A program made the translations under genes and the position numbers. Below the pieces are notes generated by a model, which saw nothing but the letters and a program-made list of their open reading frames with translations, was not told where the DNA came from and did no database searches. From JAHBNG01 sp039028975 (GTDB lineage Bacteria; Chloroflexota; Anaerolineae; Caldilineales; Caldilineaceae): a stretch of 64,000 bases of DNA. This document shows positions 10,738 to 19,857 of the stretch, piece after piece. The stretch lies in the NCBI GenBank assembly GCA_039028975.1, contig JBCCHB010000054.1, forward strand, positions 1-64,000, in the 5' to 3' direction. Every line of letters starts with the position of its first letter. Position 1 is the first letter of the stretch.

Positions 10738-10798
10738 GCCCGTCCTTGTAGGGCGGGATTAGAGGACTGTCCAACCTTCCCACCCTACAAGGATGGGC
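10738..10798. repeat. Inverted repeat with 21-bp arms
   Basis: Arms at 10738-10758 (GCCCGTCCTTGTAGGG) and 10778-10798 pair with two mismatches around a 19-nt loop. It lies 38 bp before the thioesterase ATG and could form a strong RNA hairpin in the leader, or be another dispersed element. Confidence 0.6.
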
Positions 10799-10835
10799 AA
10801 TTATGTGAATCCTGACAAAATAGTAAGGACAAAAA

Positions 10836-11669
10836 ATGTTTGCAACGACAATGGTTGCTGAAAAAGCAAACCCTATATTCAATAGACCTCTACAAAAAAA
10901 GACAAATCTACCAAAATCAAATGCTTGGGTAGCCTATCACCGCCCCAATCCTCATGCGCGGTTGCGACTCTTCTGCTTTCCCTATGCAGGTGGGGGCGCA
11001 TCTGTCTATCGCACATGGGTCAACAACCTACTGCCTGACGTTGACGTTATGCCTGTTCAATACCCTGGACGAGAGGGGCGAATTTCTGAGGAGCATGTGA
11101 CCAACCCTGATGCACTGGCAGACGCTGCGTTAGAAGGGCTTGCGTCCTATTTTGACCGCCCTTTTGCCTTCTTTGGCCACAGCATGGGCGCGCGGTTGGC
11201 GTTTGATATAACCCGCCGATTGCAGGAACAAAAGAGGGAAATGCCTGCTCAGCTCTTCATTTCTGGCTGTCGCGCACCGCGTATTCCCGATCCAGAGCCG
11301 CCGATTCATGAGTTGCCGGAGAAAGAATTTATAGACGAGTTGCGTATTTATAATGGAACACCTAAATCGGTGCTGGAAAATGACGAGTTGATGACCCTCT
11401 ATATGCCGACACTGAGGGCTGATTTTGGACTCTGCGCGTCCCACCCACTGCTGCAACCCGAGCCACTGCTCTCTTGCCCCATGTCGATCTATGGCGGGCT
11501 GCAAGATCACAAGTTGCCCAAGAAAGAGTTAGAGGCGTGGCGAGCGTATACCCAGGAGACCTTCCTGCTACGCATGTTCCCTGGCGATCACTTCTTTATT
11601 CACAGCGGCCAAGACCTGGTTCTGCGCATCTTATGCCGAGAATTGGCGCAACTGGCTCAAACGACCTAA
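10836..11669 (+). CDS. Type II thioesterase (GrsT-like)
   Basis: A 277-aa alpha/beta hydrolase. The N-terminal half has LRLFCFPYAGGG followed by PVQYPGRE, the signature of editing thioesterases that act with NRPS/PKS lines. The nucleophile elbow GHSMG puts Ser at residue 116 (codon 11181); the acid is probably in GLQDH and the His in GDHFFIH. Such enzymes remove misprimed acyl groups from carrier proteins. The start ATG has AAGGA about eight bases upstream. It is co-oriented with the NRPS and exporter. The first ~35 residues precede the conserved fold and are unremarkable. Confidence 0.94.
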   Translation: MFATTMVAEKANPIFNRPLQKKTNLPKSNAWVAYHRPNPHARLRLFCFPYAGGGASVYRTWVNNLLPDVDVMPVQYPGREGRISEEHVTNPDALADAALEGLASYFDRPFAFFGHSMGARLAFDITRRLQEQKREMPAQLFISGCRAPRIPDPEPPIHELPEKEFIDELRIYNGTPKSVLENDELMTLYMPTLRADFGLCASHPLLQPEPLLSCPMSIYGGLQDHKLPKKELEAWRAYTQETFLLRMFPGDHFFIHSGQDLVLRILCRELAQLAQTT

Positions 11670-11748
11670 TATCTGCTCCGTCTGAGAACCGTACGTTAAT
11701 CTCTAGCTGATCGTAGAAAAGTACAGTTTTCAAAACGACCGCAGAATA
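11669..11748. repeat. Dispersed palindrome family A, copy 1
   Basis: Begins at the thioesterase stop. GAGAACCGTAC (about 11684) pairs with GTACAGTTTTC (about 11721), and the right end CAAAACGACCGCAGAATA matches the family end. See the family A finding at 15749. Confidence 0.7.
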
Positions 11749-11764
11749 ACCAAAGAAATCGTCT

Positions 11765-14224
11765 ATGTATATTCGATCACGCTGGTTCAAAATCATTCGA
11801 GATATTTTCCAAAATCTAACGAGATCATTGCTAGTGGTCTTCTCTGTTGCCATTGGCATCTTCTCTGTCGGTGTTGTTTTTCATATCCAGACCGTTGTTT
11901 TGAACGAGATGGAGAGCAACTACACCAATTCCAATCCGGCAAGTGCGAGTGTCTACGCTGGAGGGCTCGATGAGAAGTTGGTGGAGTCCATTCGCAACAT
12001 GTCCGAAGTGGCTGATGCAGAAGGTCGAAGCAATATGACGCTCAATGTTCAAGCCGATAATGGAGAATGGAAACCCATTAGCATTACGAGTGTCCGAGAC
12101 ATCAACGATGTACGCATCAATAAAATTATTCTTCCCGCGGCTGAGCAGGAAAGTAGCGCTACGATTACTGGCCAAGAGTCGACGGTAAGCGAAGAGATAA
12201 CCAACCTAGCCAAAGGGGATATTCTCTTTGAGCGCTCATCTCTGAACGCAAGTGGACTTCTACCAGCAGAGCTTCAGGTTGGTGATCTCCTTTCTGTACG
12301 AATGGATAGCGGAAAGATACGAGAATTACGCTACGTTGGCACTGTCTACGAGCCAAATACGTCTCTTGCTTCTATGAGTGGCAATTCCATCTCCTATGTA
12401 TCGCCGGAGACCTTTAAGTGGCTGGGTGGCTCATCCGACTTTTATGATCTAGTCAATATTGTGGTGGCTGAGAGTCGATTAGATAAAGCCCACATTGTTG
12501 AGGTATCCAAGGAAGTTGAAAAGAAGATTTGGAAGAGTGAGCGGTGGGTGCTCTTTACATTTGTGCCGACGCCGGGTGAACTCCCCTTACAGACTCTCTT
12601 CCAATCGATTTCGCTCCTGCTCTCCATTCTGGGTATTAGTGCGCTGATACTGGGAACCGTTTTGGTCAACAACATCATTTCCGCCTTGTTGGCTCAACAG
12701 ATTCGCCAAATTGGTGCCATGAAAGCGTTGGGGGCAACCCAGGGACAGATCGCCCAGATGTATGTTGTCTACATCGTTATCTGCAGCATTATGGCCCTGA
12801 TGGTGGCTGTTCCCCTGCGCTATTACATTGCCAACGGCCTGCTTGGGTTCGTGGGCAGCTACCTAAATCTCTCGATCAGCAGCACCACATTTCCCACTGG
12901 TATCTTGGTAGCGGAGATAGGTATCGCCATATTTGTCCCCACGATCACAGCTTTGGCCCCTGTGATGCGCGGCACGAGAGTGACGGTGCGAGAAGCCATC
13001 TCTGATTACGGCATGGAGAATGAGAATTTTGGCCGAAGCTGGATCGATAGACAGCTTGGCAAATTGCGCCTCTTCTCCCAATCAATTCTGCTATCCTTGC
13101 GCAACACCTTTCGGCAACGCGGCCGCCTTAACCGTACGCTACTCACTCTTATTTCGGGCGGGATCATCTTCATCTCCATTGGTAGCTTAGGGGATTCGCT
13201 GAACAAAACAATGGACAACGCGCTTCAATATTGGCAGTTTGATATCCAAGCGTCGTTAACTAGAAGCTATCGAACAACACAGATCGAGAAGAGTGCTCGG
13301 GCCATACAAGGGGTGACGGATGTAGAGACCTGGGGCGGTGGCCTAGCCCGGCGGGTGCGTCCAGACGATACGGAAAGTGACATGATCTCCCTGTCGGCCC
13401 CACCTGCCGACTCGACCATGATTTCGCCCATTATTCGGGCTGGGCGCTGGCTTGTGCCAGACGATCACAATGCCATTGTTCTAAGCCAAGACATTATTCA
13501 GAAGGAGCCGGACATTCAAGTCGGCAAGGAGATCACGCTGCTTCTTCAGGGCAAGCGTTCCCAATGGGTGGTCGTCGGTATTGCACAGGTCATTGGCCAA
13601 GATGATGCGGCCTATGTCAACTATGGCTACTATTCCAAGGTAGTTGGTGAAACGGGGCGAGCCAACACACTCTATCTAACCATTAATGATCAAACGCCTG
13701 AGAATACGGCAGAGATGGCCAAATTGGTGGAGGCATCCCTGCGCCAAGACGGTCTTCAGTTGGATTCAACAGCCACCTTGTCGGATATCCGTCAACAGGG
13801 TGAATCGCTCTTTAGCGTGCTTATTGCCATCCTACGCTCTATGGCGGTCCTGATTGCCGTCATCGGTGGCTTGGGCTTAATGGGGACAATGAGCATCAAC
13901 GTGCTGGAACGCACACGAGAATTTGGTGTCATGCGCTCTATCGGTGCCACGGAGATGCACATCCTACGCATCGTTCTCATCGAGGGAATGATGATTGGTT
14001 GGATGAGTTGGCTCGCAAGCCTGATTGCCTCGGTTCCGCTAGGTCGCCTTGTTAGTAATGGCATAGGATTTATTCTTTTTGAATCACCACTCATCTATAC
14101 ATTTGCCTATGCAGAACCCATCTATTGGTTCTTTATTGTGACAGCCTTAGCCGTCATCAGCAGCGCCATACCAGCCTGGCGAGCATCCAATATCACGATC
14201 CGCGAGGCGCTTTCATACGAGTAA
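11765..14224 (+). CDS. FtsX-type ABC transporter permease, duplicated (MacB_PCD/FtsX x2)
   Basis: An 819-aa membrane protein. An N-terminal TM (about 18-42) leads into a large extracytoplasmic MacB-PCD-like domain, then a three-TM FtsX core around 275-400 containing the typical RQIGAMKALGAT. The architecture then repeats: TM near 455, second periplasmic-type domain, and a final FtsX core around 690-815 with REFGVMRSIGAT. Such permeases work with a LolD/MacB-like ATPase to move lipids or peptides, or transmit force. No ABC ATPase is visible in the window; it may lie upstream of the left edge or elsewhere. It follows the thioesterase by 95 bp, with a palindromic repeat between. A role in export or self-protection for the peptide is plausible but inferred. 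Confidence 0.93.
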   Translation: MYIRSRWFKIIRDIFQNLTRSLLVVFSVAIGIFSVGVVFHIQTVVLNEMESNYTNSNPASASVYAGGLDEKLVESIRNMSEVADAEGRSNMTLNVQADNGEWKPISITSVRDINDVRINKIILPAAEQESSATITGQESTVSEEITNLAKGDILFERSSLNASGLLPAELQVGDLLSVRMDSGKIRELRYVGTVYEPNTSLASMSGNSISYVSPETFKWLGGSSDFYDLVNIVVAESRLDKAHIVEVSKEVEKKIWKSERWVLFTFVPTPGELPLQTLFQSISLLLSILGISALILGTVLVNNIISALLAQQIRQIGAMKALGATQGQIAQMYVVYIVICSIMALMVAVPLRYYIANGLLGFVGSYLNLSISSTTFPTGILVAEIGIAIFVPTITALAPVMRGTRVTVREAISDYGMENENFGRSWIDRQLGKLRLFSQSILLSLRNTFRQRGRLNRTLLTLISGGIIFISIGSLGDSLNKTMDNALQYWQFDIQASLTRSYRTTQIEKSARAIQGVTDVETWGGGLARRVRPDDTESDMISLSAPPADSTMISPIIRAGRWLVPDDHNAIVLSQDIIQKEPDIQVGKEITLLLQGKRSQWVVVGIAQVIGQDDAAYVNYGYYSKVVGETGRANTLYLTINDQTPENTAEMAKLVEASLRQDGLQLDSTATLSDIRQQGESLFSVLIAILRSMAVLIAVIGGLGLMGTMSINVLERTREFGVMRSIGATEMHILRIVLIEGMMIGWMSWLASLIASVPLGRLVSNGIGFILFESPLIYTFAYAEPIYWFFIVTALAVISSAIPAWRASNITIREALSYE

Positions 14225-14334
14225 AGAGTAAGTAGTCCGCAGTCGCTGGTCGCCTAGTCCAGAGTCGATCTAACAGACATCAAGCATACTGCGATCTACT
14301 AAGTATAAGTTTCTATTTTGGAGAAAAGTAAAAA

Positions 14335-15426
14335 ATGTCCTATCAAAACCAACCAACTCAAACGGAAAATTCTTTTACAAAAAGACAAGACTATAGCATT
14401 CACGACTGTGCGATTCAGGACGATGGTATTCTCGCTGCCGTGGGAACCACGCCAATGGTGAAATTGAATCGTATCTTCCCACATGCATCCTTCAATCTCT
14501 ATGCTAAGCTGGAGATGTTGAATCCAGGCGGGAGCATTAAAGATCGGGTCGCTGTCAATATGCTCAAAGAAGCTTGGGATCGAGGTGATATCGGTCCCAG
14601 CAGCACGATCATCGAGTCTAGCTCTGGCAACCTGGGCATTGGGTTAGCCCAAGCCTGTGCGGTCTTGGGGCTGCGCTTCATCTGTGTGGTTGACCCCAAA
14701 ACGACGCCGCAAAACCTCAATCTACTTAAAGCCTACGGTGCCGAAGTGGACATGGTCTCTGAACCGGATCCAGTTACCAAGGATTTTTTGACGGCTCGCA
14801 TTCAGCGCGTCAAATCTCGTCTAGCGATGATTCCGAATAGCTTTTGGTGCAATCAATATGCCAACCAAGACAACCCCGGCGCCCATCACCATACCTTTCG
14901 AGAAATCCTGGAGCAGTGTGATGGAAAAGTCGACTATCTCTTCTGCGCCACCAGTAGCTGCGGCACCTTGCGAGGCTGTGCGGATTACATACAACAGATG
15001 GGCTTGGAGACCAAGATTATCGCTGCCGATGCCAAGGGCAGCATTATCTTTGGGGGGCCACGAGGCAAGCGCTTTCTGCCTGGCCACGGTGCAGGCCGCA
15101 TTCCAGAACACTTTCAGCCAGGTCTACAAAGCGATCATGTCTACGTCTCCGACATCGAATCGGTTCTCAGCTGTCGACGCTTATTAAAGAGCGAAGGAAT
15201 TTTGGCCGGCGGTTCCAGTGGGGCCGTTATCCATGCGATCGGCGCAGTTGCATCCCACCTCCCTGCCGAATCGACCTGTGTTGCCGTGCTTTGCGACCGG
15301 GGCGAACGCTATCTTGATATGATCTACGACGATAAGTGGGTCGAACAGACCTTGGGCTACCGCATCAACGATGACTATTCACCTAGCGCCGTCTTTCACA
15401 GAAGACCCATGTTAGCCGCAGCGTAA
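14335..15426 (+). CDS. sbnA: PLP-dependent synthase for 2,3-diaminopropionate precursor (SbnA-like)
   Basis: A 363-aa fold-type II PLP enzyme of the cysteine synthase family. NPGGSIKDR carries the PLP lysine (K69, codon 14539); SSSGNLGIG binds substrate carboxylate and GGSSGA is the PLP phosphate loop. In S. aureus SbnA condenses O-phospho-L-serine with L-glutamate to N-(1-amino-1-carboxyl-2-ethyl)-glutamate. The SbnA assignment rather than CysK rests on the SSSGN loop and on the SbnB-type gene 461 bp downstream. The ATG has GGAG 14 bases upstream. The N-terminal 30 residues are family-atypical. Together with SbnB it should make L-Dap for the peptide synthetase. Confidence 0.9.
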   Translation: MSYQNQPTQTENSFTKRQDYSIHDCAIQDDGILAAVGTTPMVKLNRIFPHASFNLYAKLEMLNPGGSIKDRVAVNMLKEAWDRGDIGPSSTIIESSSGNLGIGLAQACAVLGLRFICVVDPKTTPQNLNLLKAYGAEVDMVSEPDPVTKDFLTARIQRVKSRLAMIPNSFWCNQYANQDNPGAHHHTFREILEQCDGKVDYLFCATSSCGTLRGCADYIQQMGLETKIIAADAKGSIIFGGPRGKRFLPGHGAGRIPEHFQPGLQSDHVYVSDIESVLSCRRLLKSEGILAGGSSGAVIHAIGAVASHLPAESTCVAVLCDRGERYLDMIYDDKWVEQTLGYRINDDYSPSAVFHRRPMLAAA

Positions 15427-15748
15427 TTTGTTTAGTACCTGGCAAACCGGTGGTTGGTACCTAGCGAAGCTGCGCCTCAAACCAACGAGTAGTATCCAGC
15501 AAGTCGGCAAGTTTGCAAGTAATACATGATGTTTTCGGCAGCTAAAAACTTGACTCGTTTGTTAAGATTTCCCTATATGAAGATACCTAGTTACCGAAGT
15601 TTTGATAAGTTACCGCAGGCACTGTTTTCAACTGCGCAAATGTGGCCGACCACTTATTTTCAAGAGAAGCGAACGGGATTTTCCATGCTCGTGCGGTTAC
15701 AAGCTTGTCCTCAGGAAAGTGGGGACCGCGCCTACGATTAAACCATTC

Positions 15749-15833
15749 TATACTGCGGTCGTTTTGAAAACAGGTGTTTTCCCAAGCTCTACCAGAGAGA
15801 CCATACACCTGTTTTCAAACGGGGCTGAGTATA
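15749..15833. repeat. Dispersed palindrome family A, copy 2 (reference copy)
   Basis: An 85-bp near-palindrome between sbnA and sbnB. It opens TATACTGCGGTCGTTTTGAA, closes with TTTTCAAACGGGGCTGAGTATA-like sequence, and has an inner stem ACAGGTGT/ACACCTGT. It is about 93% identical to the copy at 61215. It could fold in either transcript direction; whether it terminates or is a MITE cannot be decided by eye. Confidence 0.85.
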
Positions 15834-15887
15834 ATTTAGCACAATTTGCAGTACACTATACTTCAACAAAGAAAGAGAGCCTTACCT

Positions 15888-16925
15888 ATGACAACCAATC
15901 CACTAATCCTACCCGGTGGCGAAATAGCTACTTTGTTCCAAGGACGCGAACTCGAAATCATGAATGCCGTTGCCTCTGCGTACCAGACGCATGCATTGGG
16001 CGACAGCTTTGTCCCCCATTCTAGCTTTCTGCGCTTTCCAGATAGCGAACGCAATCGCATTATTGCCTTACCAGCCTACTTGGGCGGCGACTCGCCTGGT
16101 GCCAGTATGAAATGGATCGCTTCCTTTCCTGGCAATTTGGCCTTGGGTATGGAGCGAGCGTCAGCCGTCCTGATCCTCAATTCAACAGAAACTGGGCATA
16201 TTCAAGCAATCATGGAAAGCTCTGTGATCAGCGCCAAGCGGACGGCTGCCAGTGCGGCTCTGGCCGGACACACCATGCGGGGTGACGATCCAATCCACTC
16301 TGTGGGCATGATTGGTTGTGGTCTGATCAATTTTGAGACCTTTCGCTTTCTGGTTGCCCGGCGTCCTGAATTAAATGCCCTATCCGTCTTTGATTTAAAT
16401 ATGGAGCGAGCCAACCAGTTTCTCGATAAGTGTCGCGAATTAGCTCCAAACGTCAATTTTAGTATAGCCAGCAGTGTAGCCGATCTCTTCCAGCAGAAGT
16501 CGATCGTCACCCTGGCAACCACCGCGGTGACGCCCCACATTGATGACATCAGCATGTGTGATCCCAACACCGTCATTCTTCACACTTCACTGCGCGACTT
16601 TACGGCTGAGATCATGCTCGAGGCGGACAATGTGGTCGACGATGTGGATCATGTCTGCCGAGCGCAAACATCACTCCATCTGGCAGAACAGCAGGTCAAT
16701 CACCGCCAATTTATTCGTACCTCCATCGGTGAGATTTTGAATGGCGCACCCGCGCGCGTGCCAAATGGCAAAATACCCATCTACAGCCCCTTTGGGTTGG
16801 GCGTTCTGGATCTTGCCCTGGGGCAACTGGCTCTCCAATTTGCCACCTCGCAGGGGATGGGGATCCAGCTAGAGAACTTCCTCCCTGAGCCGTGGACTGA
16901 GCGAACAGAGTCGGTCGTCGCCTAG
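15888..16925 (+). CDS. sbnB: N-(amino-carboxyethyl)-glutamate dehydrogenase (SbnB, ornithine cyclodeaminase family)
   Basis: A 345-aa protein of the ornithine cyclodeaminase/mu-crystallin family. It has the substrate-binding segment around K-W-I-A-S-F-P-G and the Rossmann motif GMIGCGLINFET for NAD. In the staphyloferrin B pathway SbnB oxidatively cleaves the SbnA product to L-2,3-diaminopropionate and 2-oxoglutarate. I chose ATG 15888 (MTTNPLILP) rather than the TTG at 15846, because the family begins here and a purine-rich GAAAGAGAG lies upstream. It follows sbnA on the same strand but the 461-bp gap holds family A copy 2, so separate transcription is possible. Confidence 0.92.
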   Translation: MTTNPLILPGGEIATLFQGRELEIMNAVASAYQTHALGDSFVPHSSFLRFPDSERNRIIALPAYLGGDSPGASMKWIASFPGNLALGMERASAVLILNSTETGHIQAIMESSVISAKRTAASAALAGHTMRGDDPIHSVGMIGCGLINFETFRFLVARRPELNALSVFDLNMERANQFLDKCRELAPNVNFSIASSVADLFQQKSIVTLATTAVTPHIDDISMCDPNTVILHTSLRDFTAEIMLEADNVVDDVDHVCRAQTSLHLAEQQVNHRQFIRTSIGEILNGAPARVPNGKIPIYSPFGLGVLDLALGQLALQFATSQGMGIQLENFLPEPWTERTESVVA

Positions 16926-16928
16926 CAT

Positions 16929-17063
16929 TTGATAGTACTTACTACTGTGGCTCAGAATAGCGCCATACAGGATAGTATCCAGGTAACGGTACTGGCTATT
17001 AACCGAACGGATACGGAGCAAAATGGGGCGGGAACCCAGCTCTTTTTACCCATTATGCGATAG
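16929..17063 (+). pseudogene. C-terminal remnant of an exported protein (LFLPIMR tail)
   Basis: Directly after sbnB an open frame of about 45 codons with no convincing start reads VTVLAINRT near its middle, the end of an Ig/CARDB-like beta domain, then TQLFLPIMR and TAG at 17061. The tail matches the hydrophobic C-termini of the secreted proteins elsewhere in the window. I interpret it as the last piece of a surface-protein gene lost by rearrangement. It is too short to be certain. Confidence 0.5.
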
Positions 17064-17242
17064 CAAAAGGGTGCTAAACCTTAGTTAGCTCTGTCATAGA
17101 TGGCGCTTTGCGACCTCTGCATGCTAGGCCACAATCGTGAAACGACCTGAGAATTATCTACCCGACTAAAATACTCTTGTATTCTACTCGTCTTATGGCC
17201 AACCGCAGTATAAGCAAAAGCTCGTTTTGAATGACAGATGAG

Positions 17243-17282
17243 AAAAAGCCTGCCAGACGCCCGATTGCCTGGCAGGCTTTTT
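17243..17282. terminator. Bidirectional intrinsic terminator
   Basis: A perfect 14-bp stem, AAAAAGCCTGCCAG (17243-17256) with CTGGCAGGCTTTTT (17269-17282), has A- and T-tracts on both sides. It sits between convergent sbnB and the APH gene and can serve both. Confidence 0.92.
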
Positions 17283-17337
17283 GAATCAGTTTGATATGTT
17301 GCGTCCCGGTCGTGTTTATGTAATGACTTGGCTCTGA

Positions 17338-18378
17338 TTAGAGCGGATCAGCGCCAAACGCTGCCTCTACCACATCCCCGCTATCGAACAATACGATAAA
17401 TTCCTCAACCGAATGCCGTTTGGTCTCCTCGCCAAGCTCGGCCATGAGAAAGACCCGCTGGCCAAAGTCCCCAATCTCTTGTACAACCCACTCATAGCGA
17501 TAGTAGGCCAGAATAGCTGGGTCGATCTCCACCTCTCCATACCCTTGATAAAAGAGTTCCTTAGCGCTGATATTTGTCTCTTCATCTCCCACAATCTTCC
17601 CATGCTTTGCGGCCTCCTTGGCTACATCACCGCCAATAAACATGAGATCTCGCTCGATTGGCGCCAGCAACGTTTCATCCCAATCCACAATAAAGAAGTC
17701 AGTTCTGTCGGGAACCAAAATATTTGCTGTGTGGATATCAGCATGACAGATCACCAGGTTAGGCGCTTTTTGGCGACAGATTTGGCTGAGAGATTGAGTG
17801 CGGGCCAAAATCCGATCGATATCACTCTGGTGACTTCGCCAGAATTGGGCCAGTTCTCTCTGAAAGATGTCATTCATTCGCCCTTGGTTAATGATCACCT
17901 GAAGTTGGCCCGCCATGTTCAGAAATGGCGAGATAAAGGATTCAGTGGCAAGCCCTTCAAACTGGAAAGTTGATAGTGGCAAGGTGTGGATTTTCTTCAT
18001 CACCCGACCGAATTCGGTCCACTGGGTTGGGGTTAATCCCGTCTCCATTCCAGTGGTACCCTCGATATGAGGATAGAGAATCAGCGTGAACGAACCAACT
18101 TGGATCGTAAGGTGACTATTTTGGGCGGGAAGCGGGGCAACCACCTGGGCAATGCCCTTATCGTGTAACAGACGCGGAATCTGAAGGCTAGCTAAAGATG
18201 GCGAAACACTCTTTACTTTGAGAAAGTATTGCGCGCCATTGTGAGTCTCTACGTGATAGACCCAAGCGGTAGCATCGTTGCCAATCGGGAGAAACTGGAT
18301 ATGCTTGATGGAAAGATCATAATTTAGCTGAAGAGCGGAAATGATTTTCCCGTCGGACAGGTTTGGTTTCTCTAGCAT
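17338..18378 (-). CDS. Aminoglycoside phosphotransferase-fold kinase (APH family)
   Basis: A 346-aa protein with the APH kinase core. The catalytic loop CHADIHTANIL has Asp at residue 214 and the metal-binding segment is FIVDWDE. The lineage resembles spectinomycin phosphotransferase APH(9) and other small-molecule kinases, but the substrate cannot be read from sequence and many Chloroflexota paralogues are not resistance genes. The gene converges on the NRPS cluster across a terminator, so a link to self-resistance is only a possibility. ATG at 18378. Family A copy 3 lies just upstream. Confidence 0.88.
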   Translation of the reverse strand: MLEKPNLSDGKIISALQLNYDLSIKHIQFLPIGNDATAWVYHVETHNGAQYFLKVKSVSPSLASLQIPRLLHDKGIAQVVAPLPAQNSHLTIQVGSFTLILYPHIEGTTGMETGLTPTQWTEFGRVMKKIHTLPLSTFQFEGLATESFISPFLNMAGQLQVIINQGRMNDIFQRELAQFWRSHQSDIDRILARTQSLSQICRQKAPNLVICHADIHTANILVPDRTDFFIVDWDETLLAPIERDLMFIGGDVAKEAAKHGKIVGDEETNISAKELFYQGYGEVEIDPAILAYYRYEWVVQEIGDFGQRVFLMAELGEETKRHSVEEFIVLFDSGDVVEAAFGADPL

Positions 18379-18393
18379 GGTTAAAGTATATCC

Positions 18394-18476
18394 GTATTAA
18401 GCTCCGTTTGAGAACCGAAGTTTGGTTGCTCTGGTACGACATCTGAAAGTTACGCTTCTCAAATCGACCGCTGTAT
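18394..18476. repeat. Dispersed palindrome family A, copy 3 (degenerate)
   Basis: GCTCCGTTTGAGAACCGAAG (18401) at the left and TTCTCAAATCGACCGCTGTAT (ending 18476) at the right match family A ends; the inner stem is partly decayed. It fills the gap between the UvsE stop and the APH start. Confidence 0.65.
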
Positions 18477-18479
18477 TCT

Positions 18480-19445
18480 TCACTGAACAATGCTCATAAG
18501 TTCTGGAGCGTATCGCTCAATCTGTTCGCGCAGGCGTAGTAAGGCCAGATCTTTTCCTTTTACTTCCAACATAATGTCAAAGGACCGTAGCCCAGATTCA
18601 GTTGTACTTCGAAGCAAGTCTATGAATTCAAAGGGGTTGATAAAATCTGAATGTTGATTCGCTCTGGGTATCTGAAGCCTTCGTTCACCGTTGCGGTTGA
18701 GCAAGCGTGCTTCAGTTCGTGGCGTACTGAAGTGAATCTTAGGCAATTCATCGGCTGGCCACGTCTCTAATGCAAGAGAAAGCCCCTCCAACATGGGCAA
18801 CCTGGTGGGGTTGACACAGTGGTGATGAAGCAGATCCATCACGACTCGAATGGACGTCTGACGGTGGATCCACAAAACGTCTTCAATTCCATAATGCCGA
18901 TCATCATTCTCCAGCGCCAGTCGGTTGCGCACAGTTGACGGTAGTTGAAGAACTTGCTCTACAAAACGTTGCCGACTGGTCAACTTATCCTCAAAAACAC
19001 CACCAACGTGAATGACCAAAACCGACTCGGCCCCCAGCCCCATGGCCTCCAAGATGCGAACCGCAGCAAAGATTTCCTCTCTAGAGCGCTGAACACGGAA
19101 TGGATCTGGGCTAGAGAGTTGGATGTAAAAGGCCGGATGCATAGTTAAGCGAATGCCCGATTCACGCGCCATGTCTCCCATGGCTGCTAGTTCAGTTGAG
19201 CACTCTTCAATTTGATCATGGAATTGGGGCATGTCGGGATGGGTTAGGTAAGGGGCTAACTGACCCGATAGGCGATAAAGACGAATCTGATGGTTGGCTA
19301 AGTAAAATAGTACGTCACGTAAGTAGGCCAAACTTACACTCAGGTGGGGTTCATTTTGCCAGCGACGGCTATCGTGGGAGCGTAGCCCCGGTGTGCCTAC
19401 CACCTTTACGGGAATGCCCAGTCGGTATTGAGGATGATTGTTCAA
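18480..19445 (-). CDS. uvsE: UV damage endonuclease UvsE/UvdE
   Basis: A 321-aa TIM-barrel nuclease. The family landmarks are in order: RLGIP at the N-terminus, YRLSGQLAPYL, LTMHPAFY, VIHVGG, LALENDDRHYG and VVMDLLHHHC, which provide the metal-binding His/Glu/Asp residues. UvsE nicks DNA 5' of UV photoproducts in nucleotide-excision-independent repair. The start must be TTG (19445), since no ATG precedes the conserved RLG; AGAGG lies about 11 bases upstream. No functional connection to neighbours is apparent. Confidence 0.92.
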   Translation of the reverse strand: MNNHPQYRLGIPVKVVGTPGLRSHDSRRWQNEPHLSVSLAYLRDVLFYLANHQIRLYRLSGQLAPYLTHPDMPQFHDQIEECSTELAAMGDMARESGIRLTMHPAFYIQLSSPDPFRVQRSREEIFAAVRILEAMGLGAESVLVIHVGGVFEDKLTSRQRFVEQVLQLPSTVRNRLALENDDRHYGIEDVLWIHRQTSIRVVMDLLHHHCVNPTRLPMLEGLSLALETWPADELPKIHFSTPRTEARLLNRNGERRLQIPRANQHSDFINPFEFIDLLRSTTESGLRSFDIMLEVKGKDLALLRLREQIERYAPELMSIVQ

Positions 19446-19857
19446 AAGGTACTACCTCTGTATTTGGTCGCGGCCAGATTTCAATGAGACATTCTTTTTC
19501 ACCCACCACGAAATTGAATCGACTAAATCATAGACAGGTCAATTCACCACACTCATGGCCAGGGCGAATAGTATAAATGATTACTTACAGAATTTGTAAA
19601 TTGCCGAATTGCCAATGAATTTGGTTGATGGAGCCGAAACTTTTTTTATGGTCCCACGTAATGACTAGTGACAAGGCTTAAATCACGCTCAAGACTGAGC
19701 AAACTCACACAGCATGTACTCAGCAATCACTGATACGCTGAGAACTCCGGTTCTCCAAGCAACCGTAGTCTAACCACATCGCTATTTTGGATCAAGTGTA
19801 TTTGACAGAGATCTGTCAACGCGAAGTTTCGCATATCTTGTATGATGGAGATTACAA
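19446..19857. other. Intergenic gap, no gene seen
   Basis: A 412-bp divergent gap between uvsE and the PspC gene. It is AT-rich with a short GAGAACTCCGGTTCTC palindrome near 19739 and, close to the PspC ATG, a GGAG ribosome site. I see no ORF, RNA gene or family A copy in it. It should hold both promoters. Confidence 0.6.

Noticed and set aside
15602..16024. 140-aa plus-strand ORF overlapping the sbnB start
   Set aside because: It overlaps sbnB in another frame and consists of repeat-derived sequence.
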